A stretch of DNA of 64,000 nt from Rhabditoides inermis (lineage: Eukaryota; Nematoda; Chromadorea; Rhabditida; Rhabditidae), in the NCBI GenBank assembly GCA_963966185.1, contig CAWZYM010000228.1:351899-415898 (forward strand). The letters are read 5' to 3'. Positions within the stretch are counted from its first letter, which is position 1. The number at the start of each line of letters is the position of its first letter. The notes beneath the pieces are model-generated. The model had not been told where the DNA came from, made no database searches, and worked only from the letters and a program-made list of their open reading frames with translations. Shown here piece after piece: positions 38,040 to 49,483 of this stretch. A program made the translations under genes and the position numbers.

Positions 38040-38175
38040 TGCGACGCAGACGCACCCTCCCTGGCCCTCTCGACCCGTATCTGCTCGGCGAGCGTCTCCC
38101 GGGAGTAGGCGTTCAACGCGTCGCTCCTCAACAGAAGACACCGAGTGCCCAGCGACTGCACGCACATCTCATCCG
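38040..38175 (-). pseudogene. isolated exon-like fragment between repeats
   Basis: The minus frame reads VELSDEMCVQSLGTRCLLLR then SDALNAYSRETLAEQIRVER, with coding-like composition. It lies between the repeat copy at 37797-38010 and a (CT)n tract. No matching gene part is visible nearby. It could be an exon of a gene crossing these repeats or a fragment captured by the repeat. Confidence 0.3.
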
Positions 38176-38189
38176 ACAGCTCAACACGG

Positions 38190-38232
38190 CAACTCTCTCT
38201 CTCTCTCTCTCTCTCTTTCTGATCTCTCTCTT

Positions 38233-38286
<54 letters not shown>

Positions 38287-38302
38287 ACTCTCTCTCATTT
38301 AA
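38190..38302. repeat. (CT)n microsatellite with TTTCT interruptions
   Basis: About 110 bp of CT dinucleotides broken by TTTCTC. Confidence 0.95.
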
Positions 38303-38717
38303 TTGAATACGACAGTACAATCATGATGATATGAGCCTAAGATGCTAGATACATAGGAACATAGGCTAACGCCGGGAAAAGACAGGTATTTAAGTTGACG
38401 AGATTAGTGGCGGGAACACGATACTTGATCGATTATCATTCCTCGACCATTAGAGTACCATTATTGAAATGTAGAGTGTAGAGCTTCGTCTGTGTCCATG
38501 TCCATGCCATTTAGTATCCTCGCGTCATACTTCCACGTGAGAGTACTTCCCGCCGCCTCACTGGTTTGTCGGGAAAGATTCTTGTCTATGACCGATCATT
38601 CGGCGGCGGGGCAAAATGAGAAGACCCGACCGCACGCCGCGGGAAAAATCTCTCATGTATCCAAAATATAGTGTTATACATAGCCTTCCCGTCACGGTTT
38701 AAAAATCGTATTTCGAA

Positions 38718-39345
38718 ATTCTCTCTCTTCTCTCTTCTCCTTCTTCTCCCTCTTCTCTCTTTTCTCCCTCTTCTCTCTCTTCTCCCTCTTCTCCCTCTTC
38801 TCCCTCTTCTCTCTCTTCTCTCTCTTCTCTCTCTTCTCTCTCTTCTCTTACTTCTCCCTCTTCTCCCTCTTCTCTTTTCTCTCTTCTCTCTCCTCTCTCT
38901 CTTCTCTCTCTATATATGTCTCTCTTTATCTCTCCCTCTCTCCTCTCTCTCCCCTCTCTCTCCTCCTTATCTCTCCCTCCCTCTCCCTCTTATTTCGAGA
39001 TTATCTCTCTTCTCTCTCTTCTCTCTCTTCTCTCTCTTCTCTCTCTTCTCTCTCTTCTCTCTCTCCTCTCTCTTCTCTCTCTTCTCTCTCTTCTCTCTCT
39101 TCTCTCTCTTCTCTCTCTTCTCTCTCTTCTCTCTCTTCTCTCTCTTCTCTCTCTTTCTTCACTCTTCTCTCTCTTCTCTCTTCTCTCTCTTCTCTCTCTT
39201 CTCTCTCTTCTCTCTCTTCTCTCTCTTCTCTCTCTTCTCTCTCTTCTCTCTCTTCTCTCTCTTCTCCCTCTTCTCTCTCTTCTCTCACTTCTCCCTCTTC
39301 TCCCTCTTCTCTCTCTTCTCTCTCTCTATATATATATATGTCTCT
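38718..39345. repeat. 620-bp pure-pyrimidine minisatellite, 9-bp unit TCTCTCTTC
   Basis: Dozens of nearly identical 9-bp units (some CCCTCTTCT), almost no purines on the plus strand apart from a TATATATG island at about 38912 and one ATTTCGAGATT block at 38990. Open frames of Leu-Phe-Ser-Leu or Glu-Arg here are artefacts. Confidence 0.97.
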
Positions 39346-39449
39346 GTTTATCTCTCTCTCTCCCTCTCGCACGAGATGCTCGCTCTTCCTCTCGTTGTCT
39401 TCCACCCCCGACATCTGCACTCTCGCCGCCGCCCACAGCGAGGCTCTGC

Positions 39450-39755
39450 ACTTTTGGGTGCAAGTTGGGTGCACGTTGGAAAAAGTCGGCGGTCAGCGTG
39501 ACGGGAAGGAAGGAAGGAAGCGCTGGCCTTTCGCCTAGTGCGCGCGCGGGATCGCGCATAACTTCTTTCAGAGAAGAGATACAAAGATGCCATCAATTAG
39601 TGATCTGGCCTACGGAACCGTGCGAATCTAACTAACATGAATTGGATGAGTTCAGATTCCTGCTAACATGATTTTTGGATATAGCTTCTTAAAAATTCTG
39701 GCGCGAGCCCTATCCTAAGCCAAAAGAGAGGGCGCTGCGCGCCCTCTCTAATATC
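39450..39755. repeat. dispersed repeat, copy 3 (right part with hairpin)
   Basis: Matches 15360-15656 closely, including GGGTGCAAGTTGGGTGCACG, TTCTGGCGCGAGCCCTATCC and the terminal hairpin GAGGGCGCTGCGCGCCCTC followed by TCTAATA. Confidence 0.75.
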
Positions 39756-39852
39756 GAAACACACATATCAATATTAACACATCACACGACTCGAACAAAA
39801 GATATACGATCTAAATGTAACTGTAAGACATCTCCGTCTTCTTCTAATCTGC

Positions 39853-40529
39853 TTATGCCAGTGCGCTCCTCAAACTGTCCACCAGCCTGAAAAAAACACA
39901 AATCAAAACGAAACAGAGAATGAAACATACTTCCTAGTCTTCTTGTTCAGACGGCTGGAAACCTTGGAGAGGATGGATTGTCCATTCCGCGCATCTGAGA
40001 GGAAGTGAGGAAGAGTTGTGGGGGAGCTGAAAGAGTGAGTGAGTGACAGGACACAGGGAGGGAAGACACACTTCTGTGCCGTCTTCAGCAGCTGCGACAG
40101 GGCGGAGAGGAGAGTGTAAAGCGTCGGTCCGCTGCCCTCGCCCTCGATGACCATCTGGCGTCCTTCCTAGAATCAGGCATACGGTAAGAACAGGAGTAAT
40201 ACGGTAGACTACAGTACCTGTCGGGTTTGGACTGCGTCAAAGAGAGAGGAGACAAAGCATCGAGTGCCGATCAGTACGAGTCGGTGAGCATGGGAATGGG
40301 CGGAGAGCAGAAGAACCAGACGAAGAGCTGCGTGCGAACCCTAAAATAACTCCCCCTCCTCCCTCCCCCATCTTCCGACCCACATTCTGCATGGCAGACA
40401 GCAATGGGCGCCGTATGTCCGAAGCGAGTACTTTCTGCACCAGGCTCTTCTTCAGGCAGCAGCGCCCGGTGCACAGCCTTTCCACGATGCGCATCACCCT
40501 GTAAGAAGAGCAGTAATGAAAACGAAAAC

Positions 40530-40577
<48 letters not shown>

Positions 40578-40950
40578 AAGATCGCCTTTCGTGAAAGAGC
40601 GAAGTGGGAGGTTCAGCACGCCGCGTCAACAGTGCTGCGAGTCGGTCCAGCACGACAGTATCAAACAAGGCCTGTAAGCATCTCTCTCTTATCCCCCCTC
40701 TTTCCCTTCTTCGCTCTCTTCTCACCTTCTTCACGGTCACAGTCTCCGTGCCGGCTATAGCGTCGAGAACTCGGAGGGTCTTGTCGAGCAGCTCTCCATC
40801 GTTCCCATCCAGGTAGGGCAGCAGGGGGCGCAGTGCCTTCCTGATTCGGCACGCAAACGGATACATCTGAAAAGAAAGGTCAAATCAATAAAAATGAAAG
40901 CTACTGTAGTCGGAAAACAATCAATGCAATGAGTGACCAATCGAGAAAAG

Positions 40951-40995
<45 letters not shown>

Positions 40996-43900
40996 CGCCG
41001 CTGTGAGGAGCCGGCAGAGGAGAGGACCGCTGTCGTGCTGTCCCTCGTCGAGTCGCTCGATGCACTCATACCGTATCTGGCGGACGGTATGTACGTAATG
41101 TACAGGCTCGGCCAGATCCAATAGTGGTGGCAAAGGCCGAGTTCTGCCGCTCGCACGTGCACCTCCGTGGCAGTAGAGTAGGTCAAATCCACTGCTCGCC
41201 TCACAGTCCACAGGTTCTGAAAGCAGCCTTCTCTCTCTCCTCCCCTATCTCTCCCTCCCCCTCCCCCTCTCTCTCTCTCGCTCTCTCTCTCTCGTACCAG
41301 ATATTTGAAGTTGGAATAATCGACGATCTGCATGCACTCCACGATCACCGAGAACGCCGCCACGCACACTGCATCATTCTAGAAACCAATGTAAAGTAAT
41401 CAAGAAAATACAGTAACCCATACCAAAAACAAAATCTACCGTACCTCCAGGTGCACCATCTCCAAACACGGAGGAATGAATGTGTACAAAAGGTGGTATA
41501 GGGCAGTCTTGGCGAGCGCTGCCTCCTCGCTCTTCGTCCTCCGATCGCGCGCCTCCGTCCACAGAACAGACAGCATCTGCAAAGGATGTTGTGTACAATA
41601 GGAAAAGCTTCTTATGTCGCAGCATCGAATGGCATCCTTGGTTGTGTGCACTTCGTACATGGCCGTCCAAAGAGCGTCCTCATCGCGCGTCCATCCCGTC
41701 CGATCAGGTAAATTAGTGCACAGTGAAGGGGCAGGAAAACATCTTGCACAGTCCGAACACAGTGTTTTCACCGTGTATACCTGTGCAACGTGGTTGCACA
41801 GTGAATGCGCAGCGAGTGCGCACCGTCTTCACTGTGCAAACATGTGCAGAGGGCGCGGGTGTGTTGCACAGTGAAGGAGTTGTGCCTTCACCGTGCAACA
41901 AGTTAAAGGGGGTGATTTAAAATGTACAGACAGTACAGATGGCGTAAAAATTTCATCTTTTACACTATATTTGAACAGCGGATGGTGTTATATGAAATCA
42001 CTTTTTTTTTCATTTTTTTAATGTTTGCTTGTTTCAATCATATTCTTATGATGTTATGATGTTGTTTCTGATGTTATATGATGTGAAACTATCCTTCCTA
42101 ACTGGAGTATGCTCTAAAGCAGTATCCAATCGCTATTATTATCGTATTAGTCGCCATTGTGTTACAACTATTTGTTATTTGTTTTGCAGTTGCAAAAGTT
42201 CGATCTTCTCCAATGAATCGACACTGCTATCAACGCTCACTCATTTTAGGTTAGTAATAACTGCTCAATTCGATAAATTAAACTAGATTTTGTTAACTCT
42301 CGATTTGAATACTTTGAATTCAGATGAGAGAAGATCTCGCTCTACGAAAAAACCCGCGGTGCGAAAACGCAAACGTTCGGCTGCTTTCAACGAAGAGATC
42401 TATTGGTGAGCGATTTTTGTTGTTGTTTGTATTCAGTTTCATATTTGAAGTGATAAATAACAACAGTATTTTTTTTAATATTCCAGTTGTCCACCCGGTC
42501 GACCTGGAAGATGAGAGAGAGAGTGCTTTTTCACTATTGGAGGGCTCTAGGTGAGTCTGTATCATTGGTATGTTGTGATAGTTGTTCGTTGTATCACTAG
42601 TATCTAGTATTTTCCGTATTAGTTGCATTGTTATTGTAAATTTTTCACTCTGTACATATATATTTCACTGGTACTGATAGTGATGATTACTTTCAATTTC
42701 AGAAGCATCGATTCTGCATCCGAAGCTGGCCCTTCTCAAGCAGCTCAGAAATGGAACAGCCAAGAGTCTCACTTTGGATCCAGACCGGCATCTTCTATCA
42801 GGTAAGATCTCCCTCCCTCCCTCCCTTCCTCCCTCATTCCCTAAGTGTAAGGAGAAGCGAGAGCGAGAAGAGCGAGGGGAGCGAGGTGACGGACGGCGCG
42901 GAGGAGGAGGAGGAGGAGGAGGAGGAAAGAAGAAGAAGGACAAGTAGACGGATAGCTGGTCATCGTTGGTGTTACTTTTATTTGTTTTATTTGTTGAATT
43001 TGCCCATGTACTAAACGAATACCGAATGTGATGATTGTGCAATTTATTTAATTAATTTCTACATCCCTACCAATCTGGAATAAATGCTACCCCTATCTGA
43101 TTGAGAGCTGATTGATATATTGTGCAATAGTGTAGTACACAAATATATAAATAATGGCTTCACTGTGGAACAGTGTTCCGTACATGATTTTTCACTGTGC
43201 AATATCCGCCCTTCATCGTGCAGAGGTAGGGGTGACTCTACACGGTGAAGAGTATAACTGGTCGGTGTGCAAAGAGTTCGCTGCGCTTTCACTGTGCAAT
43301 CCTTCCTCTGGTGTGCCTTCACTGTGCACAAAATTTTCCGCGGCCCATCCTCGCAGCACCGTGCCAGCCAGCCAGTAGACGACCGCACTGAAACATCAAC
43401 GTGACCGCGCACGGAGTAGACATAAACCTCGAACGTGCTGAACGTGGTTGCGGCAGAACGCACCAGAACGTCTAGGTCATTGGCCGACAGATTGCGGAGA
43501 GCCGAGAGGAACGAGCGGTTACGTTTCTGGAAAAGAGAGAAATTAAAAGAGAGAGAGAGAGGGGGGGAGAGAGGGGGAGAGAGAGAGAGATTACCTCCAG
43601 GTAGTGGGAGACGAATCGGATGCACTGCTCCTGGAGCTCGCTGTGGCCAATTTCAGCTGCCGCATACCATAGAGGAATCACCTCTGTTGGTGTCAGACAG
43701 AGACCGCACAACTGGCGGGAGAGCGCACGCTTAAAGAGTACGACGTGAAAATTACTAAGGTTTCATTCAATTCACCAGAACGATCAGCAGCGTGTGGCAG
43801 TTGTCGCGATCGACTGTGGCCTGCCCAGTGTAGCACCACTTGAGGAGGGTGCGCACCATCCGTCCACGCGCAGCGAGGCGAATCTCTCCTGAACATGATC

Positions 43901-44371
43901 TCTCCCTTCTCTCCCTCTCTCCTTTTCCCATCGCCTCTCTTTTCCTTACTCACCCCCCGTCCGCTCGTCTCGGATCAGCTCCCGGAAGTGTGCGGAGCAG
44001 AGGCCGAGTACGACCAGATGGGAATCGACAGCCACTCCGTCGCTCGATTAACCCGCACGTCTGGTGCGTGGCGCAGCGCCTCCGCCACCACTCCCCTCAC
44101 ATCCGCTCCAATATCCACCTGAAGGAATACAGTAACCCACAGGCTACATGGTACAATAACCCACAAAGTACAGTAACCCGAAATTACAGTAACCCACAGC
44201 CTAGGTGATCCGTACCTCGACGTGGATGGCGCTCTGGTCGGTGCCGTTGTCGTTGTACAGATCGACGAATCCGCGAACAGACGCCCGCAGTGGGAGGGAG
44301 CGGAATAGGGCGCACGCAGCCGGCGCAGTCGTCTCGCCACCCGGACGGATAGTGTAGACGTGCCCATCAGC
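39853..44371 (-). CDS. BTB-domain protein with armadillo-like C-terminal half
   Basis: Exact orthologue not recognised. The N-terminal visible exon (about 44220-44371) encodes HVYTIRPGGETTAPAACALF. The BTB fold follows at 43.6-44.1 kb: APDVRV, then in another frame DGVAVDSHLVVLGLCSAHFR, then EIRLAARGRMVRTLLKWCYT and PLWYAAAEIGHSELQEQCIR. Next is FLSALRNLSANDLDVLVRSA. The 3' part (39853-41710) has helical repeats such as KTALYHLLYTFIPPCLEMVH, RPLLPYLDGNDGELLDKTLR and RRPLLSAMQNV, ending VDSLRSALA. BTB proteins of this layout usually act as Cullin-3 adaptors; that role is inference. The two halves are separated by 1.6 kb with another gene, so two genes are possible. A one-base frame break lies in the BTB domain near 44048. 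The first exon was not found. Confidence 0.55.
40530..40574. repeat. (AG)n microsatellite
   Basis: Intronic AG tract in the armadillo-like gene; a similar one lies at 40952-40993. Confidence 0.95.
41712..41902. repeat. cluster 1 of TTCACTGTGCAA motifs
   Basis: At least seven near copies in both orientations within 190 bp (about 41716, 41741, 41767, 41794, 41829, 41864, 41889), for example TTGCACAGTGAA and TTCACCGTGCAAC. Confidence 0.75.
42190..42946 (+). CDS. possible nested plus-strand gene with basic and Gly-rich end
   Basis: Not recognised; exon phases are ambiguous. Splice-bounded open stretches lie at 42190-42250, 42325-42402, 42487-42551 and 42702-42803, with an end at about 42946. 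Candidate peptides are KKPAVRKRKRSAAFNEE, VVHPVDLEDERESAFSLLEG and SILHPKLALLKQLRNGTAKS. The final exon could encode a Gly-rich run and KKKKDK. The four open stretches do not join in one frame in my reading. It would lie inside an intron of the opposite-strand BTB/armadillo gene. Confidence 0.35.
43154..43345. repeat. cluster 2 of TTCACTGTGCAA motifs
   Basis: Six near copies (about 43157, 43190, 43211, 43238, 43290, 43318), mostly TTCACTGTGCA on the plus strand. It mirrors the cluster at 41712-41902 across the nested open stretches. Confidence 0.75.
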
Positions 44372-44465
44372 CTAAACATAAAAGTGTACACAGATCATAA
44401 TACCTGGAATCATAATATGGTAGAGGGAAAGAGAGCAGATATATACAAACCTTTGTTATGTGGTG

Positions 44466-45022
44466 CGATCGAGCGATGACCAGTTGTAGTTGGTCGTGAA
44501 TGCGACTGTGGGCCTTGGGGTGGCCCACCGTCTCGGGAGACGCGCAGCCGTATAGCGCGGGGAGTGGAGGGAGGAAGGACACACTCGGCCACGAAAATCA
44601 TCCACACAAGAGGATTATGGATTCCATCTCTCCATCTCACATTCGACACGTGCACAAAGAAATCACTTTTAAAGGAACAGTGGCGACTTAATTCTGCCAC
44701 CAGCTTTCTTGAACGCGTATCAACACTCATGCAAAACATTTGCCGTAGACAGGACTCGAACCCGGCGAGGTCTGCGCCATAACGGCGCACACAGGCACTG
44801 AGCTACACAGCAACTTAACGAGCTTGATTCATCTGAGGATATGTCCTTTCTCTCGATTTTACAGTATTGAAGAGTTCCACGGAATGAAAGTCGTGGCGGG
44901 ACCAACTTTGAGTTTGAAAAAATGTTGCAACAGCGAGTTGCAACATTTGAAAGCAACGGATAATCGTCGTTCTTTCTTGCAAATCGATTAAGATTTAGGT
45001 TAATATGATTCTTTCGAACATT
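44466..45022. mobile_element. SINE-like dispersed repeat, copy 2 (reverse orientation)
   Basis: Reverse-complement match to 25446-26015 over its whole length, with the same internal tRNA-like sequence. Lies between the 5' region of the BTB gene and the 3' end of EOGT. Confidence 0.75.
44740..44813 (-). tRNA. tRNA-like sequence inside repeat copy 2
   Basis: As 25668-25741 but with perfect B-box GGTTCGAGTCC and a fully paired TGCGCC/GGCGCA anticodon stem. T-stem still weak, so a pseudo-tRNA or SINE head is more likely than a functional tRNA. Confidence 0.45.
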
Positions 45023-45217
45023 TCAAGTCGAAAATAAGTCGCCACTGTACTTTTAAGAACCTAACATATCATCTGAACAACATCAGCAAGTTACAGCAAG
45101 TGTCGCAAAGCATATTAAAAGTCATAATTTATTTATCATTATCACAAAATGTTCAACCTGATACTTGAAAGATCGACATGCATACAAGACTAGAACTCTT
45201 CTCTCCCCTCTCCTCAT

Positions 45218-48200
45218 TCACAGCTCCTCCTTCTCCTGCTCCTTGGCTATCCGCGCCCGTCGAAGCCTTCGTTGCGCGTCCACGAACTGGGGGTGACGAC
45301 GCACGTATTCAACCGCCTGAAACACGGAAAATCAGAAAGACCAGATATGACGAATTCTTGAAAGGATTGACATGACAACATGAACGGATGACAAGAGCCT
45401 ATACCTGTTTTACAATCCGTATAAACTCGGTCTCATCGAACGCGTAGTTGGTGAACTTGCCGTGCGGATCTGGAACTGTCAGTAGTGAACTCATCGGTCG
45501 CTTCGACACTGTCCACACATCAACAGTGCAAGAAGAGAGCGGGTGGCAGCTGTCTATGGTCTGTCATCAGTCTACACTCACCCCCACTGGTGGGATGGCG
45601 GCCGTCGCCCGATGCGAACACTAGAGACTCGTCTGACCAGGTGAAGTATCTACAAGAAAGGCAATAATGCATACAATGAAGAGATTTTCATGTCATTTCT
45701 AATAACAGTACGACAAGAATGTGTTGATAAAGTAATACTTCAAAAAGATAAAAAAAAACTCACTTGACGCCACGCAACCGCGCCAGATCATAGTAGCAGC
45801 CGGCGTCGCCACAGTTGTACCTGTAAACAGTCTCTCTCTCTCTCTCTCCTCTCCCCCCTCCCCCCTCTCTTTCTCCCTCTCCCTCTCTTCCCCTCTCTCC
45901 ACTCACAGTTCGAACACCGCCCCCCAGTCTGGTTGGAATAGCATGTGTGTGAGTCCGCTACCATGCATCCCGATGAACACATCACTGTTGTGAGACGAGG
46001 CGAGTTGCGTTAGGAACGGCATCTTCCTGCAATCTACACCGTTCAGTACGTCTCTTTTTCCATTTCTGCCAAGACTCGAAACCAAAGTAGCACAGACTAG
46101 CGTTATTAGAAAATCAATAATCGAATCCAAATCCACCCACGCATTGTAGTCAACGCGTCGCACCTCGACGTTCGGAAGCATCTCCATCGCCCGGATCAGC
46201 TGGAAACAATATCGACTGATTACGTGCATTACCACCCTCGGAACGCCCGCCCACTCAAACGTGTCGGCTATTAATCTGCGGTGGACTCTACTCTCTTCCT
46301 CTGCTCTTCACTCCTATTCATGAATCAAATGCAACTGGAGACCGGCATCTCCCATTTCCCGTTCTATGAAAAACACATTTGACTCTGCGAGAGGGTACTA
46401 CTCTGGGAGAGAGGTAGAGAGGGAAGGAGAGAGAAAAAGGGGGAGAGAGGGAGAGAGGGAGAGGGAGGAAAGCCGCTGTCACCTAGCGGTCAGCTCATAA
46501 AATCATTTGTTTCTGTCACCCGCACACACAATGACCACAACAGACGCGCCGCCGCCGCCTCGAGATTTATGCACTCTCGCGCCTGCTCGAAACGTATCAC
46601 CCGAGTGAGAGAAACGTATCACATTATACACCCTCGCTACACGCACACTCGCGCCGATACATGATCAATCAAGTCGTGTGATTTGATTCGAGCCGGCCAT
46701 CGCTGCACACGCGACCCACGTGAGAAGAACACAATTCTACACAAAATGTTTTGAATTATTGAACCGTGAATTCAAAACCGTTTTCACTGACACACGTAAC
46801 TATTTTTCACAAAATCACCACAATCATATCCCTCCTAGAGCCAAGTAGTCATAGAAAGGTGCGAGGAGAATGTGAGGTGGACTTGTCATGTCACCCTCGC
46901 ATCTCTCGTCACTCTGTCCTCCCACTCCTCCTTACTCTTCTCCTTCTCATCCCCTTGTTTTCGCGGCTAGTCAAAACCACCTCAAACATGCGTCACCCTT
47001 CATCCGTCAGTTTTGAGGATACCTCATCCAGAGAGCGCAGACAGTGAGACAGCGAGAGAGCGCGCGGATCTGAGAGGGAGCAGCGGCGTGAGAAAGAGGT
47101 TGTAATGCGCTGCAGTCATCTTCTCTCTCCCTCTCTCTCTTCTCGTATTTTAGTCCCGCTTCTTCTTCCGACCCAGCCTCGTTGCGAACACTCGTTATTC
47201 CGATCCGCTGCTCTTCTCGACACGACACTCGCTTTGCATTCTACTTTATTCGCTTTCTGCTATGGCCGCTCCGGTGCCTTTTCGCACACAAGCCGCCAGC
47301 GACCGGGTGAGACAAATACTTTATTTAAATGTGTCGTATGTAAAGATTCAAGGAATATATCAAAGTAGTAGTAATGCGAATGACTATCCAGACAACCCCG
47401 TCGTTCCCTCCGATCGTCTACTACCGCGACACGTATGGCTTCGACGACTCGCGGGGGAAGAGGGGCAGTCAGGTGGGTGGCACACATGCTTGCTGATCCC
47501 TTCTATTCCTTCCATACCCAGTGTCAGTCATCGCCATTCCAGGCCAGTCAGACCACCGTCAACAGCGACGACAGCTGCGCCACAAAGTCGACAGGTGAGA
47601 AATTCTCCTTGTTGAAAATGTCTTATCGTATGTTTGCAGTTCGCACCACGCTGAACGTGCACCCGTCGGGTCAGATCGGGTCGGGTGGGATGCCACAGCA
47701 CATGTACGACAGCACATTCAGCCGCGCGACTAACATGACACAGAGCTACCATGTGAGTTTACATGAGCTTGTCATTCATTTTCCGTTTTCAATCTCGGAC
47801 CATCCGATCATAACGATCGCCATTGAAGGTGGAGCAGCTGGTGACCGACCGGGTGATCACTTCGAATCCGCGCACTCTACTCACACTCACACTCGTCGCA
47901 TTCGCATCCGCCATCCAGCTGGTCAGTAAGCAAGAATGTTACATTTTGGTTACAAAAGAAAATATTATTACCTCACAGGTTCACTGCGCAGTAGATTACA
48001 TTCTCTGTGAAACATAATGTTTAACACAAACCGCATGTCCACATTGTGATCATGAAGACGGATCGATACGAATATGCGATTCGTGCACACTCCATTTGCA
48101 GCTCATGTTCGCTGTTATCTGTGTGTTCTACGATGGCTGTCCGTTCCTTGTGGGAGTCATCGTATCCTTCCTCCTCATTCTCATACTGCCGTCACATTCA

Positions 48201-49444
48201 CCTTCCTCGTATACAGGCCTACGAGGAGAATGCTGGTGAGAACTAGGTTGTTTGTGAGTTGATACCGCGTATGGATTGCGTGAAGTCGAATACGAAACAT
48301 TTCAGATCGTGTCTTGCATATTCGCCTCCATCTCGTTCGTTCAATCAATAGGCCTCTTCTTCTGGACAGCCTACCTCATAAATCATGAGGAGGACAAGTT
48401 AGTTGAATTATATTTTGATAACCTATAAGACATTATTTCTTCGTCATTACATTGATCTGATTATCAATTCCATCTTATCAGATGATCATGTTAGTGTTGG
48501 ATGTATGTTCAGAATAATAGAGAGTTGTATGCTCATTCGTAATATATCGTACATACAAGTCCAACCAATGTTTGCAGCTACATCGTGTCTGTGGGGCTCG
48601 CGAGAATCGCATCGTCACCAGCACCCGCATCGCATTACTCACTCCAAATGGTCTTCGCCCCCATTCACGGTACTTCTTTTTCTATCTCTTTCACCATCTC
48701 AATTGATATAAAACACTTTTATATTATTTGTCTATTGCAGCCATCGCGGCAGCGTGGTTGGTCTACGTCCTATACGGCAACCTCAACTCTCTCAATTCCA
48801 ACGCAGTGACGAGGGGATATTTCTTCACCGAACCACAAATAGGGCATCAGGCGAGTGAACATTTTCCCACCGCGACAGATCTATACCAACCTTGCATTCA
48901 TTTAGCATCAACACAAAAAACCCTTTCAATGTAGATTGAACGATATCATAATCTGTTTTCCAGAAGATCCTGGTTCCGATCGAAGTTCGTCAGGTGAGGG
49001 AGCTGGAGGACGACTCGCCGGACAATGCGAGTGTCGGGGTGCAGACCAGCGCACGCGGACACAGGCCGTATAGCCAGGCGAGAAGGTTCCATGCTGCTCA
49101 GCTATTGCCGAGACACATTGCCATTCGACCATTAACAATCGTTGTGTACATATTCTCTTGTGTCTTTCATACGCTCATTGCTGCCGACTCGAATGCGATT
49201 CTGATAAATGTTTTGATCATTTGATGAGCGAAAAAAAAATCGACAAAAGTTGAAAAATCATAATGTTTACATCAGAAATGAAAAATGAAACGAACGCACC
49301 TGTTTCTCGTTGTCTATCCTTCGGAACTGGGTGCTTCTGGAGAGAAGTGTCACCCGCACCTTCCCCTCCACAGGGCCATCCTGCGGGATGCGCAGTCTGA
49401 GAAGGAAGCGAGAGTGGAAACAAAAGGGAGACGAAAGAAGGAAG

Positions 49445-49483
<39 letters not shown>

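Noticed and set aside
38671..39635. Long open frames of Leu-Phe-Ser-Leu and of Glu-Arg repeats
   Set aside because: Translation of the 9-bp pyrimidine minisatellite; no exon structure.
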